Part shown: positions 9,233-16,969 of the stretch, piece by piece
Layout of the letters: every line of letters starts with the position of its first letter
How positions within the stretch are numbered: position 1 is the stretch's first letter
NCBI RefSeq assembly: GCF_030066995.1
Contig: NZ_JASJAP010000005.1
Location: forward strand, 372,001-436,000
Source: Erythrobacter sp.
Lineage (GTDB): Bacteria; Pseudomonadota; Alphaproteobacteria; Sphingomonadales; Sphingomonadaceae
Direction of reading: 5' to 3'
Length of the DNA: 64,000 nucleotides
Translations under genes and position numbers: made by a program
Notes under the pieces: generated by a model
What the model saw: only the letters and a program-made list of their open reading frames with translations
Told to the model about the DNA's origin: nothing
Database searches by the model: none

Positions 9233-11134
9233 CTACCTGGTCCTTTCTGTTGCGCGCCCGAACATCGCGTCGCGCACGAAATCGCGCGCCGCTGCGGGCG
9301 TCATGTGACCGGTGTCGTAGTGGATCGGCAGACCGTCCGAGGCCATATGGCGGCAGCCATCGCCTGCTTGTCCGCCTCGGCACTCCCAGTCCAGGTGCGA
9401 GACATACCTCCCGCCCGCGCCCTCGACCGCGCGGCGCAAAACCGGATCGATCGCGTCGCGCTTTGAGCGGCGCATGCGCGCGATATACGCCCGATCCCCG
9501 CGCCGCTCGGCGATGGCAAGGATGCGCGGAAAGCTCTGCTCGTACTCGACTGGCGGTCCGATCACGACGACCGGTATGCCGATTTCACGCATGGCCTTGA
9601 CCGTGGCGCCCACAGCCGGCGCGTCGCTTGCGTACCAGCGTGAGGCGAGCACGAGGGCGTCCACTTTGCCCTTGCGCGCCATGTCGAACACGCGCGCATA
9701 GGCCCGCTCGCACGCGCTGTCGCCCGCATGGCCGACCACCGGGTTGCAGTCCAGAAGCGTCGCCTGATGGACGGTGTAATCGTCCGCTTCCTCGTCGAGC
9801 GCACTCCACAGCATCGCAGCGTAGCTGCTGCCCATGAGGACAAGATCGCGGGTCTCTTGCGAGGGTGTGACGCAGGTTTCGAAGTCGATCTTTTTGCCAA
9901 AGCATATACCTGATCGGAACTGCTCGCGGCGGCGTTCGTCGGCGCGCTCGGCCAGCGTAAACGCCATTTGCGCCGGCTGGCTTTGCGTGAGCACTGGCGC
10001 GAGCGCACCCGCGACCAGCGCCAGCGCGATGAGCGCCGCCGCACTTGCCAACCCCGTGCGCAAGACCCCGCGCGGCGACAGGCGCAAGAGCGCGCTCTGA
10101 CCCCTGCGTTCAATCGCGTAATAGGATAGCGCGCCCGCAAGGATCGAAGCGACGACCAGACCCACCCGGCTCCACCGATCGAGCAGCACGCCATACTCCA
10201 GCCGCCAGAGCACCATGATCGGCCAGTGCCACAGATAGGTCGAATAGGAGATCCGCCCCATCCAGCGCACAGGCGCGAGCGACAGCGCAAAACCCGCCGG
10301 GCCGTGTGCGCCGTAAGCGATGACGAGCGCGGTCCCGATGCACGGGACCAAAGCGGCGGGCGCCGGAAAAGCGCCCATATCGCCGATCAACAGCATGGAG
10401 GCCGCGATCAGCGCCAGCCCGGACAGCGCCAGCGCCGAGCGCAGCCAGGCGGCCTCGACCCGCACACCGACACCGCACGCGATAAGGCCGCCGATCGCCA
10501 ATTCCCAAGCGCGGGCCGGGAACAGGTAGAAGGCCCCAGTCGGCGCGAAATGCGAAAGAGCAAGGCACAAAACCAGCGACAGCGCGAACAGCGCGCCGAT
10601 CCCAAAGGCTTCACGTCCCGGCGCCCAGCGCTTGAGCCCGATCAGGACCAGCGGATAGAATAGGTAGAACTGCTCCTCGACGCCCAGCGACCAGGTGTGC
10701 AGCAGCAGCGCGGTGTCGTGGTACGCGAAGTAGTCGGTGGTCTGCCAGAAATACATGTTGGCAAGGAACCCGGCGGCCCAGATCGCGCTGTGCGAGAGCG
10801 GTGGCCAGTCGCTCGGCAAGAGCAGCCACAGCCCGGTGCCCAGCACAGCCGCGATCATGACCCAGACTGCGGGGCCAAGTCGCGCAAAGCGCCGTGCGTA
10901 GAACCGGGCAAGGCCCGCGCCGCTCGCGTCGGTCTCGGTCAACAAGATGCGCGTGATGAGATAGCCGGAGATGACGAAGAACACGTCGACCCCGACAAAC
11001 CCGCCGGGAAGCTGCGTGAAACTGGCGTGGACCAGCAGCACCGGTACGATGGCGACGGCGCGAAGGCCTTCGATTTCGGGCCGGAAAGCAAGTCGCGGGC
11101 GCGCCGTCGTCTCTCTCGTCGTGGAGAGCGCCAT
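9233..11134 (-). CDS. OafA/YrhL-type membrane acyltransferase with C-terminal SGNH-like domain
   Basis: A 633-residue protein that would transfer acyl (often acetyl) groups to a cell-envelope sugar. The acyltransferase-3 domain (about 1-350) has the start motif FRPEIEGLRA (17-26), the catalytic-type His36 in VHASF, VDVFFVISGYL and about ten membrane helices. The C-terminal periplasmic part is SGNH-like, but the usual GDSH block is GSSYA (about 435-439). The later DxxH is kept as Asp607/His610 in YDTGHMT. ATG 11134 is chosen over a TTG seven codons upstream. It sits between rplT and pheS, where relatives have no gene. Its acceptor glycan is unknown. Confidence 0.9.
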   Translation of the reverse strand: MALSTTRETTARPRLAFRPEIEGLRAVAIVPVLLVHASFTQLPGGFVGVDVFFVISGYLITRILLTETDASGAGLARFYARRFARLGPAVWVMIAAVLGTGLWLLLPSDWPPLSHSAIWAAGFLANMYFWQTTDYFAYHDTALLLHTWSLGVEEQFYLFYPLVLIGLKRWAPGREAFGIGALFALSLVLCLALSHFAPTGAFYLFPARAWELAIGGLIACGVGVRVEAAWLRSALALSGLALIAASMLLIGDMGAFPAPAALVPCIGTALVIAYGAHGPAGFALSLAPVRWMGRISYSTYLWHWPIMVLWRLEYGVLLDRWSRVGLVVASILAGALSYYAIERRGQSALLRLSPRGVLRTGLASAAALIALALVAGALAPVLTQSQPAQMAFTLAERADERRREQFRSGICFGKKIDFETCVTPSQETRDLVLMGSSYAAMLWSALDEEADDYTVHQATLLDCNPVVGHAGDSACERAYARVFDMARKGKVDALVLASRWYASDAPAVGATVKAMREIGIPVVVIGPPVEYEQSFPRILAIAERRGDRAYIARMRRSKRDAIDPVLRRAVEGAGGRYVSHLDWECRGGQAGDGCRHMASDGLPIHYDTGHMTPAAARDFVRDAMFGRATERTR

Positions 11135-11213
11135 CTCACTCACACGCTTGTCCAATCCATGGTTGCGCTTTCACCACCCTTCGAGCCGCCCCGGCAAACG
11201 GGCCCGGAACGCG

Positions 11214-11239
11214 AAAAGGCGACCTCTTGCGAGGCCGCC
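11214..11239 (-). terminator. Rho-independent terminator after rplT
   Basis: On the minus strand a 9-bp stem (GGCGGCCTC with GAGGTCGCC, one G-T pair) closes a GCAA tetraloop and is followed by TTTTCG. It lies about 60 bases after the rplT stop and before the acyltransferase start, so it separates the ribosomal-protein transcript from the inserted genes. On the plus strand the flank CCCTTTCTTT could make it bidirectional. Confidence 0.75.
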
Positions 11240-11300
11240 CTTTCTTTGCGTTCCCGACGTTCAACCAAGCTCTAGCCGAGTTGAAAGCGTGTAGGAAAGC

Positions 11301-11660
11301 CTACGCCGGAAGCGCGTCCTTCGCCTGCGCAATGATGGTCTTGAACGCGGCTTCTTCGTTCATGGCGAGATCGGCCATCACCTTGCGGTCGAGCTCAATG
11401 CCGGCCAGCTTCACGCCGTGCATGAACTGCGAGTAGGTGAGGCCTTCGGCGCGCACGGCTGCGTTGATGCGCTGGATCCAGAGCGCGCGGAAGTTGCGCT
11501 TCTTCACCTTGCGGTCGCGATAAGCATACTGCCCGGCCTTTTCGACGGCCTGGCGCGCAACGCGGATCGTGTTCTTGCGACGGCCGCGATAGCCTTTCGC
11601 CTGGTCGAGGATGCGCTTGTGCTTGGCGCGGGTGGTAACACCACGTTTGATGCGAGGCAT
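11301..11660 (-). CDS. rplT: 50S ribosomal protein L20
   Basis: A 119-residue primary assembly protein of the large ribosomal subunit that binds 23S rRNA. The typical basic N-terminus [18 protein letters not shown] and the middle [24 protein letters not shown] are fully recognisable. The start at 11660 matches the family; upstream in-frame codons run into the inverted repeat and are not part of the protein. It is downstream of rpmI in the usual order, but the gap contains a 91-base perfect inverted-repeat element. Confidence 0.98.
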   Translation of the reverse strand: MPRIKRGVTTRAKHKRILDQAKGYRGRRKNTIRVARQAVEKAGQYAYRDRKVKKRNFRALWIQRINAAVRAEGLTYSQFMHGVKLAGIELDRKVMADLAMNEEAAFKTIIAQAKDALPA

Positions 11661-11712
11661 GTCTGTATATCCTTTTGTTTCGTGCGGATCAGGCATCCGC
11701 CTGATCCTTGGA

Positions 11713-11803
11713 GCCAGGCCACCCGCTCCCTCCACCCTTCCACCCGGATTATCACACCGGGTTACGATCCGGGTGGAAGGGTGGAGGGAGCGGGTGGCCT
11801 GGC
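11713..11803. repeat. Perfect 37-bp inverted repeat with G-quadruplex motif between rpmI and rplT
   Basis: The arms 11713-11749 and 11767-11803 are exact reverse complements over 37 bases, separated by 17 bases. The right arm carries GGGTGGAAGGGTGGAGGGAG followed by CGGG, i.e. four GGG runs with loops of 5, 4 and 3, a canonical G-quadruplex pattern; the left arm carries the same on the other strand. There is no U-tract, and the arms are far longer than a terminator stem. The element is transcribed within the rpmI-rplT message and would form a very stable hairpin. It may be a mobile palindromic element. Confidence 0.9.
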
Positions 11804-11827
11804 CTGCGCGGCTAAAAGCCGCTCAAA

Positions 11828-12031
11828 TCAATCCAGCCCGTAGGGCGCCCATTTCTTGATCGTCCTCGCGTCGGCGTCGCTGATGACGTCGGTGCCGCGG
11901 TTTTGACGGATATACTTCGCGTTGTGGCTGATCAGGCGGTGACGCTTGCCCGCGACACCGTGCTTGACCTTGCCAGAGGCGGTGATCTTGAAGCGCTTCT
12001 TCACACCGCTCTTGGTCTTCAGTTTGGGCAT
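11828..12031 (-). CDS. rpmI: 50S ribosomal protein L35
   Basis: A 67-residue basic protein of the large ribosomal subunit ([20 protein letters not shown] ... WAPYGLD). Two in-frame ATG codons exist. AAAGGAG directly abuts the first (12037) but lies six bases before the second (12031), so the second is the real start, which is also the family N-terminus. No infC is found upstream, as is common in alphaproteobacteria. L35 and L20 are expected to be co-transcribed. Confidence 0.97.
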   Translation of the reverse strand: MPKLKTKSGVKKRFKITASGKVKHGVAGKRHRLISHNAKYIRQNRGTDVISDADARTIKKWAPYGLD

Positions 12032-12482
12032 TTTCATCTCCTTTGTCAGAAGACACGTTTGGCCAGCCCTGGCAGCCCTGTTGGCCAGGCGGACCCGTTG
12101 ATTCGTGTCAGTGAAGCGCGCCCCTTAGAGCCGCTGGCGGCCGGTTGCAAGGGCGAAGGCCGCGCACGGGCTGTGTCAAACGGCGCGAGCGCCCCCGCAC
12201 CACCCACTCGGTTCGTCGCGCGTGGAGAACGCCTGGAACACATGGAACACTGTCCAAGGGAGAAAAGCCAATCGATCACACGCGCGCGATTTGATCGACC
12301 AGAGCGATCACCCGATCGGTGTGTCGCTCGCGCGCCGGGCACCGCAAAAGCCGGGAAGAACACAAAGGGACCGGAGCGCATGACCATCACCCCGCAACCC
12401 TATCGGCGGGCGGGCGAGTAGGAAAACGCCGCACCGCCTCCAACGCTTGCGAAGCGCCACCGCATCGGCCAAGCCTGTTGGC
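12032..12482. other. Intergenic region: rpmI leader and divergent amidohydrolase upstream region
   Basis: No gene is supported in these 451 bases. On the rpmI side, 9-base direct repeats CAGCCCTGG/CAGCCCTGT (12064-12081) sit between two TGGCCA palindromes (12060-12065 and 12082-12087), giving a possible leader hairpin close to the ribosome binding site. A weak minus-strand promoter is possible: TTGCAA at 12145-12150 with a 17-base spacer to TAAGGG (12122-12127). Around 12227-12248 three GAAC blocks recur with a 9-base period. Nothing else stands out. Confidence 0.35.
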
Positions 12483-13289
12483 ATGATTATCGATGCATGG
12501 GGCCAGCACCCCACCTTGCGACACAGCCAGTCACCCTTGTTTGATTCCCTGCGGCGCTGGACCAAAACCCCCGCGCCAAGCGAAGCGCTGCCGGTTGCCG
12601 CCACGATTGCGGCGATGGACCAAGGGGGTGTCGACACCATGCTGATCAGCGCCTGGCAAGCGCCCCACCGCGACCTCATCGCCAATGACGAGGTCGCCGG
12701 TTTTGTTGCGCAGGCGCCCGAACGCCTGATCGGTGTGGGCTCGGTCGATATATCGAAGCCGATGGAGGCCGTGCGCGAAATCAGACGCTGCATTACCGAA
12801 CTGGGCTTCAAGGCGATCCGCGTGCTGCCCTGGCTGTGCGAGCGCGCGCCGACCGATCGGCTGTTCTACCCCGTCTACGCGGCGTGCGCGGAACTGGGTG
12901 TGCCCTTCTGCACCCAGATCGGGCACACCGGGCCGCTTATGCCTTCCGAAGTGGGTCGCCCGATCTATCTTGATCAGGTCGCGCTCGATTTCCCCGAACT
13001 CACCATCGTCGCGGGGCATATCGGCTATCCGTGGACCGACGAGGCCATCGCGGTCGCAACCAAGCATAGCCGCGTCTTTATCGACACCAGCGCCTACACG
13101 GTGAGCCGCTACCCGCCCCAGCTGGTCGAGTACATGCGCGCCCATGGGCGCAGCAAGGTGCTGTTCGGCACGAACTATCCGATGATTACGCCGGGCAAGG
13201 CGCTGGAAGGCCTGGAGACGCTGAGCCTTGACGATGAGACGCAGGCGCTGTTCCTGGGGGGCAATGCGGCGCGGGTGTTCGGGCTCTAG
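12483..13289 (+). CDS. Amidohydrolase 2 family protein (ACMSD/COG2159-like)
   Basis: A 268-residue TIM-barrel metal-dependent hydrolase or decarboxylase. Visible landmarks are the N-terminal IIDAWGQHPT in place of the usual DxHxH, IGVGSVDI, the barrel strand CTQIGHTGPLMPSEVG, VAGHIGYPWTDEAI with a metal-type histidine, DTSAYTVSRYP and FGTNYPM near the C-terminus. The altered first metal motif means catalytic class and substrate are uncertain. The ATG at 12483 is taken over an upstream TTG because homology begins there. It is convergent with the gamma-glutamylcyclotransferase gene six bases downstream. Confidence 0.85.
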   Translation: MIIDAWGQHPTLRHSQSPLFDSLRRWTKTPAPSEALPVAATIAAMDQGGVDTMLISAWQAPHRDLIANDEVAGFVAQAPERLIGVGSVDISKPMEAVREIRRCITELGFKAIRVLPWLCERAPTDRLFYPVYAACAELGVPFCTQIGHTGPLMPSEVGRPIYLDQVALDFPELTIVAGHIGYPWTDEAIAVATKHSRVFIDTSAYTVSRYPPQLVEYMRAHGRSKVLFGTNYPMITPGKALEGLETLSLDDETQALFLGGNAARVFGL

Positions 13290-13295
13290 CCGCCC

Positions 13296-13718
13296 TTATC
13301 GTTCGCTCTCTTGGGAGAGGGGCGTGTTCCCCGTCTCCTCCAGCCAGCGCACAAAGTCGCCATGCGGGATCGGGACCGCGTTCTCCGGCAGTCCGGCGGT
13401 CCAGACATAGGCCTGCGCCAGAGTGTCGCCATAGCCGTCCCAGCCATCCACCTCGATGGGTTGGCGGGTGTAGTCTGCGCCTTCGAAGGCGTCGATTGCG
13501 GCAAGATCGACCGAACCCGCCTCATGGATCGTCCCGTGAACTATCGTGGAGAAGCGCGCCTGCGTGAGGATCAGCGCCGGGTACCACTGGTCGCCTGCGG
13601 GGATGGCGTAGAGCGCGCCGGTCGTCGTCGCCGGCAAGCCAAGGCCGAGGCCTTGAAGAAAGGGCCAGTCTCCCACACCCTCGCGCAGGACGCCGTAGAA
13701 GAAGAGGTGCTGGGGCAT
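13296..13718 (-). CDS. Gamma-glutamylcyclotransferase-like protein (AIG2/GGCT fold)
   Basis: A 140-residue protein beginning MPQHLFFYGVLREG, which carries the YGxLR substrate-loop motif of the GGCT fold. The motif DAFEGADYTRQPIEV supplies the conserved general-acid glutamate (FEG) and the Y.R pair. The family releases 5-oxoproline from gamma-glutamyl amines or dipeptides; the exact substrate here is unknown. The ATG at 13718 is chosen because the longer reading upstream runs into the Fic gene's tail and has no homology. It has no membrane or signal segment. Confidence 0.85.
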   Translation of the reverse strand: MPQHLFFYGVLREGVGDWPFLQGLGLGLPATTTGALYAIPAGDQWYPALILTQARFSTIVHGTIHEAGSVDLAAIDAFEGADYTRQPIEVDGWDGYGDTLAQAYVWTAGLPENAVPIPHGDFVRWLEETGNTPLSQESER

Positions 13719-13740
13719 TGCGCGGCTAGTACGCTCAGAA

Positions 13741-14838
13741 CTAGCGAGGGCTATCCTCACTGAGAAACAGCTGAACCAGGGGCTCATTGATATAGTAATT
13801 ATTGCGGCCTGAACGATGCTTGCGCAGCACTCCGGCTGCTGCAAGCTCATCCAGATACTTGGCAGCTGTCGGCCTTGAAACGCCAAGTTCATTCTGAACG
13901 TATTCGATACGCGTATAGGGGTGTCGAAACATATTGTTCAACAAGTCTTGCGAATAGAACCTGAAATCCGTTTTCAGGGTTCTTTTGAGGCTGGCCATCT
14001 GCTTTCTGATCGCTTCAACAAGCATGAGCGTTTGTTGAGCAGTGCTTTCCACCCCCTCGATCATGTAAAGGAGCCAGCCCTCCCATTCACCTGTCTCGCG
14101 GACATGTTGCAACAAACGGTAATACTCAGGTTTGTTCTGCGTGATGTAGCGGCTAAGATAAAGGATAGGGATGTCAAGAAGTGCGCAGCGCGTAAGAAAG
14201 AGTACATTTATGATCCGCCCAATGCGCCCGTTTCCGTCCGGAAAGGGATGAATGCTCTCAAATTGGTGGTGAATGATCGCCATCTGTGTAAGCGGATCCA
14301 GATCGCAACTCTCAAGAGGTGCGTTAATGAACGCCTCGAGCCGATCCATGTAGACTTTGATCTTCGGCGCTTCTTGCGGTGGAATATAGACCCGCTCACC
14401 GGTGTCCTCGTTGAGCAAAGCCGTGCCTGGAGTTGATCGAAAACCGCCCTGACTTCGTTTCAAAATTCGAAACATCGCGATAATCAGATTGTTGGTTAGC
14501 AGGCCACCAAGGGCAAGTTGCTGTTCGTAACCATGGCGCAGCGCGTCACGATAGCGCGATACTTCTTTTGCAGCAGGGGAATTTGGGCTGTCCGGAAATG
14601 CATTGAACTGAAACAGCTCATCCTGCGTTGTGACAATATTCTCGATTTCCGAGCTGGCCTTCGCCTCCTGCAAGGATAGCGTGTCGATCAGGATACCCTG
14701 ATTGGGGATCGAGGAGGCCTTACCTTTCAACTCTCCCAGATATCGGTGCGCCCGCTTGAGAGCTTTGAGAACGCGAGCCGATTCGGTGACTGTGGGGGGA
14801 GGCAGATCAGGGATCGCGTAGGTTGGTTTCAATGCCAT
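13741..14838 (-). CDS. Fic family protein (AMPylator) with C-terminal winged helix
   Basis: A 365-residue Fic enzyme. The active-site loop HPFPDGNGRIGR (197-208) matches HxFx(D/E)GNGRxxR exactly, so it should transfer AMP or another nucleotide moiety to a hydroxyl of a target. The inhibitory motif SxxxEN (Ser62-Glu66-Asn67) lies N-terminal, making this an autoinhibited class II protein. The last 70 residues form a winged-helix segment (YVQNELGVSRPTAAKYLDEL). The coding and upstream DNA is visibly more AT-rich than neighbours, which suggests horizontal acquisition. No antitoxin-like partner is adjacent. Confidence 0.95.
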   Translation of the reverse strand: MALKPTYAIPDLPPPTVTESARVLKALKRAHRYLGELKGKASSIPNQGILIDTLSLQEAKASSEIENIVTTQDELFQFNAFPDSPNSPAAKEVSRYRDALRHGYEQQLALGGLLTNNLIIAMFRILKRSQGGFRSTPGTALLNEDTGERVYIPPQEAPKIKVYMDRLEAFINAPLESCDLDPLTQMAIIHHQFESIHPFPDGNGRIGRIINVLFLTRCALLDIPILYLSRYITQNKPEYYRLLQHVRETGEWEGWLLYMIEGVESTAQQTLMLVEAIRKQMASLKRTLKTDFRFYSQDLLNNMFRHPYTRIEYVQNELGVSRPTAAKYLDELAAAGVLRKHRSGRNNYYINEPLVQLFLSEDSPR

Positions 14839-14937
14839 AGGTTACATCAAAATATGCGTACAATTTTATCATACCAATACATCGTATAAAAAAATTCCCG
14901 TTTTCTTATCACGTTTTTGAATCATGCAAAGAGCCCT
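14839..14937. promoter_or_regulatory. AT-rich Fic upstream region
   Basis: About 100 bases, markedly AT-rich for this genome, between the Fic start and the end of the SDR gene. It contains a dyad ATAC-N3-GTAT (14877-14887) and several TATAAT-like strings on the minus strand, so it probably holds the Fic promoter and perhaps an operator. I cannot fix a unique -35/-10 pair. Confidence 0.35.
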
Positions 14938-15870
14938 TCAAACCGCCAGCTTCTCCCCTACCAACTCCTCGCTCATCTCCCACAGCCGCCGCGCCGTCAC
15001 TTCGTTGCGCGCGCGATCATCGATGATCGCGTCGCCCACGGGGCCGCGCGCGTCGAAGGGGCCGGTGGGGCCGTAATAGCCGCCCGACACCGCGCGCTCA
15101 TCTGCCGCTGCCAGCGCGGTGGGGTAGGCGCCCAACTTGGCGGGCTGCGCGAGCACCTTGTTCGTCACGGCGTACAGCGCCTTGAAGAGCCCGGTTGGTC
15201 CCTTGAACTGCAGCGCGGTGTCCGAATAGCCGGGGTGGCACGCGATCGACTTGATCCGCGAACCCGCCGCCTCCAGCCGCCGGTGCAGCTCCTGCGCGAA
15301 CAGCAGATTGGCGAGCTTGGACCGGGTGTAGGAGCGGCTGGGATCGTAACCCGCCTCCATCATCAGATTGTCGAAATCGATCCGTCCGAACTTGTGCGCG
15401 ATGCTCGACACCGTCACCACGCGCCCGCCGCGCCCATCGACCTGACCGATCATCAGCGCGGTCCAGAGGAAATGGCCGAGGTGATTGGTGCCCAGCTGCA
15501 TCTCGAAGCCGTCCTTGGTCTTCTGCCTGGGTGTCTGCATGACCCCGGCGTTGTTTATGAGGCCGTAGATCGCGCCGAACCGCTCGCCCGCCTCCTTCGC
15601 CGCGGCCCGGATCGAAGCGCCGTCCGCGAGATCGAGGCCAAGCAGTTCGCAGCGCCCTTCGCCCAGATTGACGATCTTGGCGAGCGCGGCCTTGCCCTTG
15701 GCCTCGTTGCGGCAGGCAATCACGACGTCGGCGTTGCGGCTGGCGAGGATCTTGGCGGCTTCGAAACCGATCCCCGAATTGCCGCCGGTGATGAGGAAGG
15801 TCTTGCCCGACAGATCGTCGAGCGCTTCGGGTGTCCAGTTGCGGATAAGCGGATTGCGGGTGGTGGGCAT
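14938..15870 (-). CDS. Short-chain dehydrogenase/reductase, retinol dehydrogenase-like
   Basis: A 310-residue classical SDR. The cofactor motif TGGNSGIG (about 28-35), the NNAG motif (LINNAGVMQTP), the catalytic Ser in VVTVSSIAH and Tyr-Lys in SYTRSKLAN are all present. ACRNEAKGKAAL after the second strand suggests NADP(H) preference. The pattern with HPGYSDTALQ and a C-terminal YYGPTGPFDARGPVG resembles retinol dehydrogenase or WW-domain oxidoreductase-like SDRs, whose bacterial substrates are unknown. It starts with ATG at 15870 and is on its own transcription unit. Confidence 0.9.
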   Translation of the reverse strand: MPTTRNPLIRNWTPEALDDLSGKTFLITGGNSGIGFEAAKILASRNADVVIACRNEAKGKAALAKIVNLGEGRCELLGLDLADGASIRAAAKEAGERFGAIYGLINNAGVMQTPRQKTKDGFEMQLGTNHLGHFLWTALMIGQVDGRGGRVVTVSSIAHKFGRIDFDNLMMEAGYDPSRSYTRSKLANLLFAQELHRRLEAAGSRIKSIACHPGYSDTALQFKGPTGLFKALYAVTNKVLAQPAKLGAYPTALAAADERAVSGGYYGPTGPFDARGPVGDAIIDDRARNEVTARRLWEMSEELVGEKLAV

Positions 15871-15964
15871 GGGGGTATCCTGATTGGAAGGTGTGGGCCT
15901 TCAGAAACAAGGCCTTTTGCCACCCAACACACAAGGCCCCCCAAGAGGTTCCGAAAAAGGCGCG

Positions 15965-16840
15965 TCAGTCCTCGCCCGGAAGCGGAAACTTGAAGCCGCC
16001 GGAACTGGGCAGGATCGTCGTCTGTGGCTGCGACGCCTCGCGCACATGCGCAGGCAACTCCGAAGACCCCATCGCCGCCAGCACGTCCTCGATCCGCGCC
16101 GGATCGCCCAGCGCGATCACCGTCCCGTCGCTGTCCGCGTCAAGCGGATTGCCCTGCCAGTCGCTCATCACCCCGCCCGCGCCTTCGACCACCGGGACAA
16201 GCGCGGCGTAGTCGTGGATCTTCAGCCCGGCTTCCATCACGCAGTCGATATTGCCGCTCGCCAGCATCGCGTAATTGTAGCAATCGCCGCCATAGATCGG
16301 AAAAGGCCGCTTGGGATAGGCGTTGACGACAAGGTTGAGCCAGGCGTCGGACTGGTCTGCATCGAAGCAATGCGGGCTGGTGGTGGCAAGGCTCATGCCC
16401 TCGACCGCCGCGCACGGACGCGCGCGCACCGGCTCTCCGTTGAGCGTCGTGCCTTCTCCCACGCGCCCGACCCAGCGTTCGCGCAGGATGGGTTGATCGA
16501 TGATACCGAGCACCGGCCAGCCATCCTGCATCAGCGCGATCAACGTGCCAAAGATCGGGCGCCCGGCGACAAAGCTCTGCGTGCCGTCGATCGGATCGAG
16601 CACCCATTGCCGCCCCGCGCTCTCGTTGGTGGTGCCATACTCCTCGCCGATGATGCCGTCCTCGGGCCGCTCTTCCTCGATCATCTTGCGCATGACCGCC
16701 TCGGCACCGCGATCCGCTTCGGTCACAGCGGTGTTGTCGGCCTTGGTCTCTGCGTCCCAGTCGCCGCGAAATTTCGGGCGGATAACCTCGCCCGCGGCGT
16801 CGGCGAGGCGGTTGGCGAATGCAATGTCTTTGGGGGTCAT
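15965..16840 (-). CDS. hisN: Histidinol-phosphatase, inositol monophosphatase family
   Basis: A 291-residue Mg-dependent phosphatase. GEEYGT (65-70), DPIDGTQSF (82-90) and the distal LKIHDYAALVPVVEGAGG form the metal site typical of the IMPase superfamily. The sequence is closest in pattern to the HisN-type histidinol-phosphatase used by alphaproteobacteria, but an inositol or other sugar phosphate substrate is not excluded. The start at 16840 (MTPKDIAFANRLADAAGEV) is chosen; 16852 is an alternative. Reading further upstream runs into the palindromic repeat. It is probably co-transcribed with the small gene and prs upstream. Confidence 0.88.
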   Translation of the reverse strand: MTPKDIAFANRLADAAGEVIRPKFRGDWDAETKADNTAVTEADRGAEAVMRKMIEEERPEDGIIGEEYGTTNESAGRQWVLDPIDGTQSFVAGRPIFGTLIALMQDGWPVLGIIDQPILRERWVGRVGEGTTLNGEPVRARPCAAVEGMSLATTSPHCFDADQSDAWLNLVVNAYPKRPFPIYGGDCYNYAMLASGNIDCVMEAGLKIHDYAALVPVVEGAGGVMSDWQGNPLDADSDGTVIALGDPARIEDVLAAMGSSELPAHVREASQPQTTILPSSGGFKFPLPGED

Positions 16841-16855
16841 GGGAAGGCCCATATT

Positions 16856-16962
16856 CGTCATTGCGAACAAAGTGGAGTCGTAGACGGCCATAGGCGAAAC
16901 AATCCAGCGCAGTTTCGCTAGAGGCTCTGGATTGCCGCGCGGCTTCGCCGCTCGCAATGACG
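16856..16962. repeat. REP/MITE-like palindromic element
   Basis: The 107-base element is bounded by CGTCATTGCGA and its exact complement TCGCAATGACG, and has an inner pair CAATCCAG/CTGGATTG. A GCGGCTTCGCCGC hairpin lies near the right end. Units with CGTCATTGCGAG...GCAATCCAG recur in many proteobacterial genomes as non-coding repeats. Its position, 16 bases upstream of hisN and 8 bases after the preceding stop, means it is probably transcribed and folded in the mRNA. Confidence 0.8.
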
Positions 16963-16969
16963 CAAATGC

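Noticed and set aside
12227..12248. GAAC repeats resembling an alphaproteobacterial LexA box
   Set aside because: The alphaproteobacterial LexA site is GAAC-N7-GAAC (11-base period). Here the period is 9 bases, so it does not fit, and the neighbours are not SOS genes.
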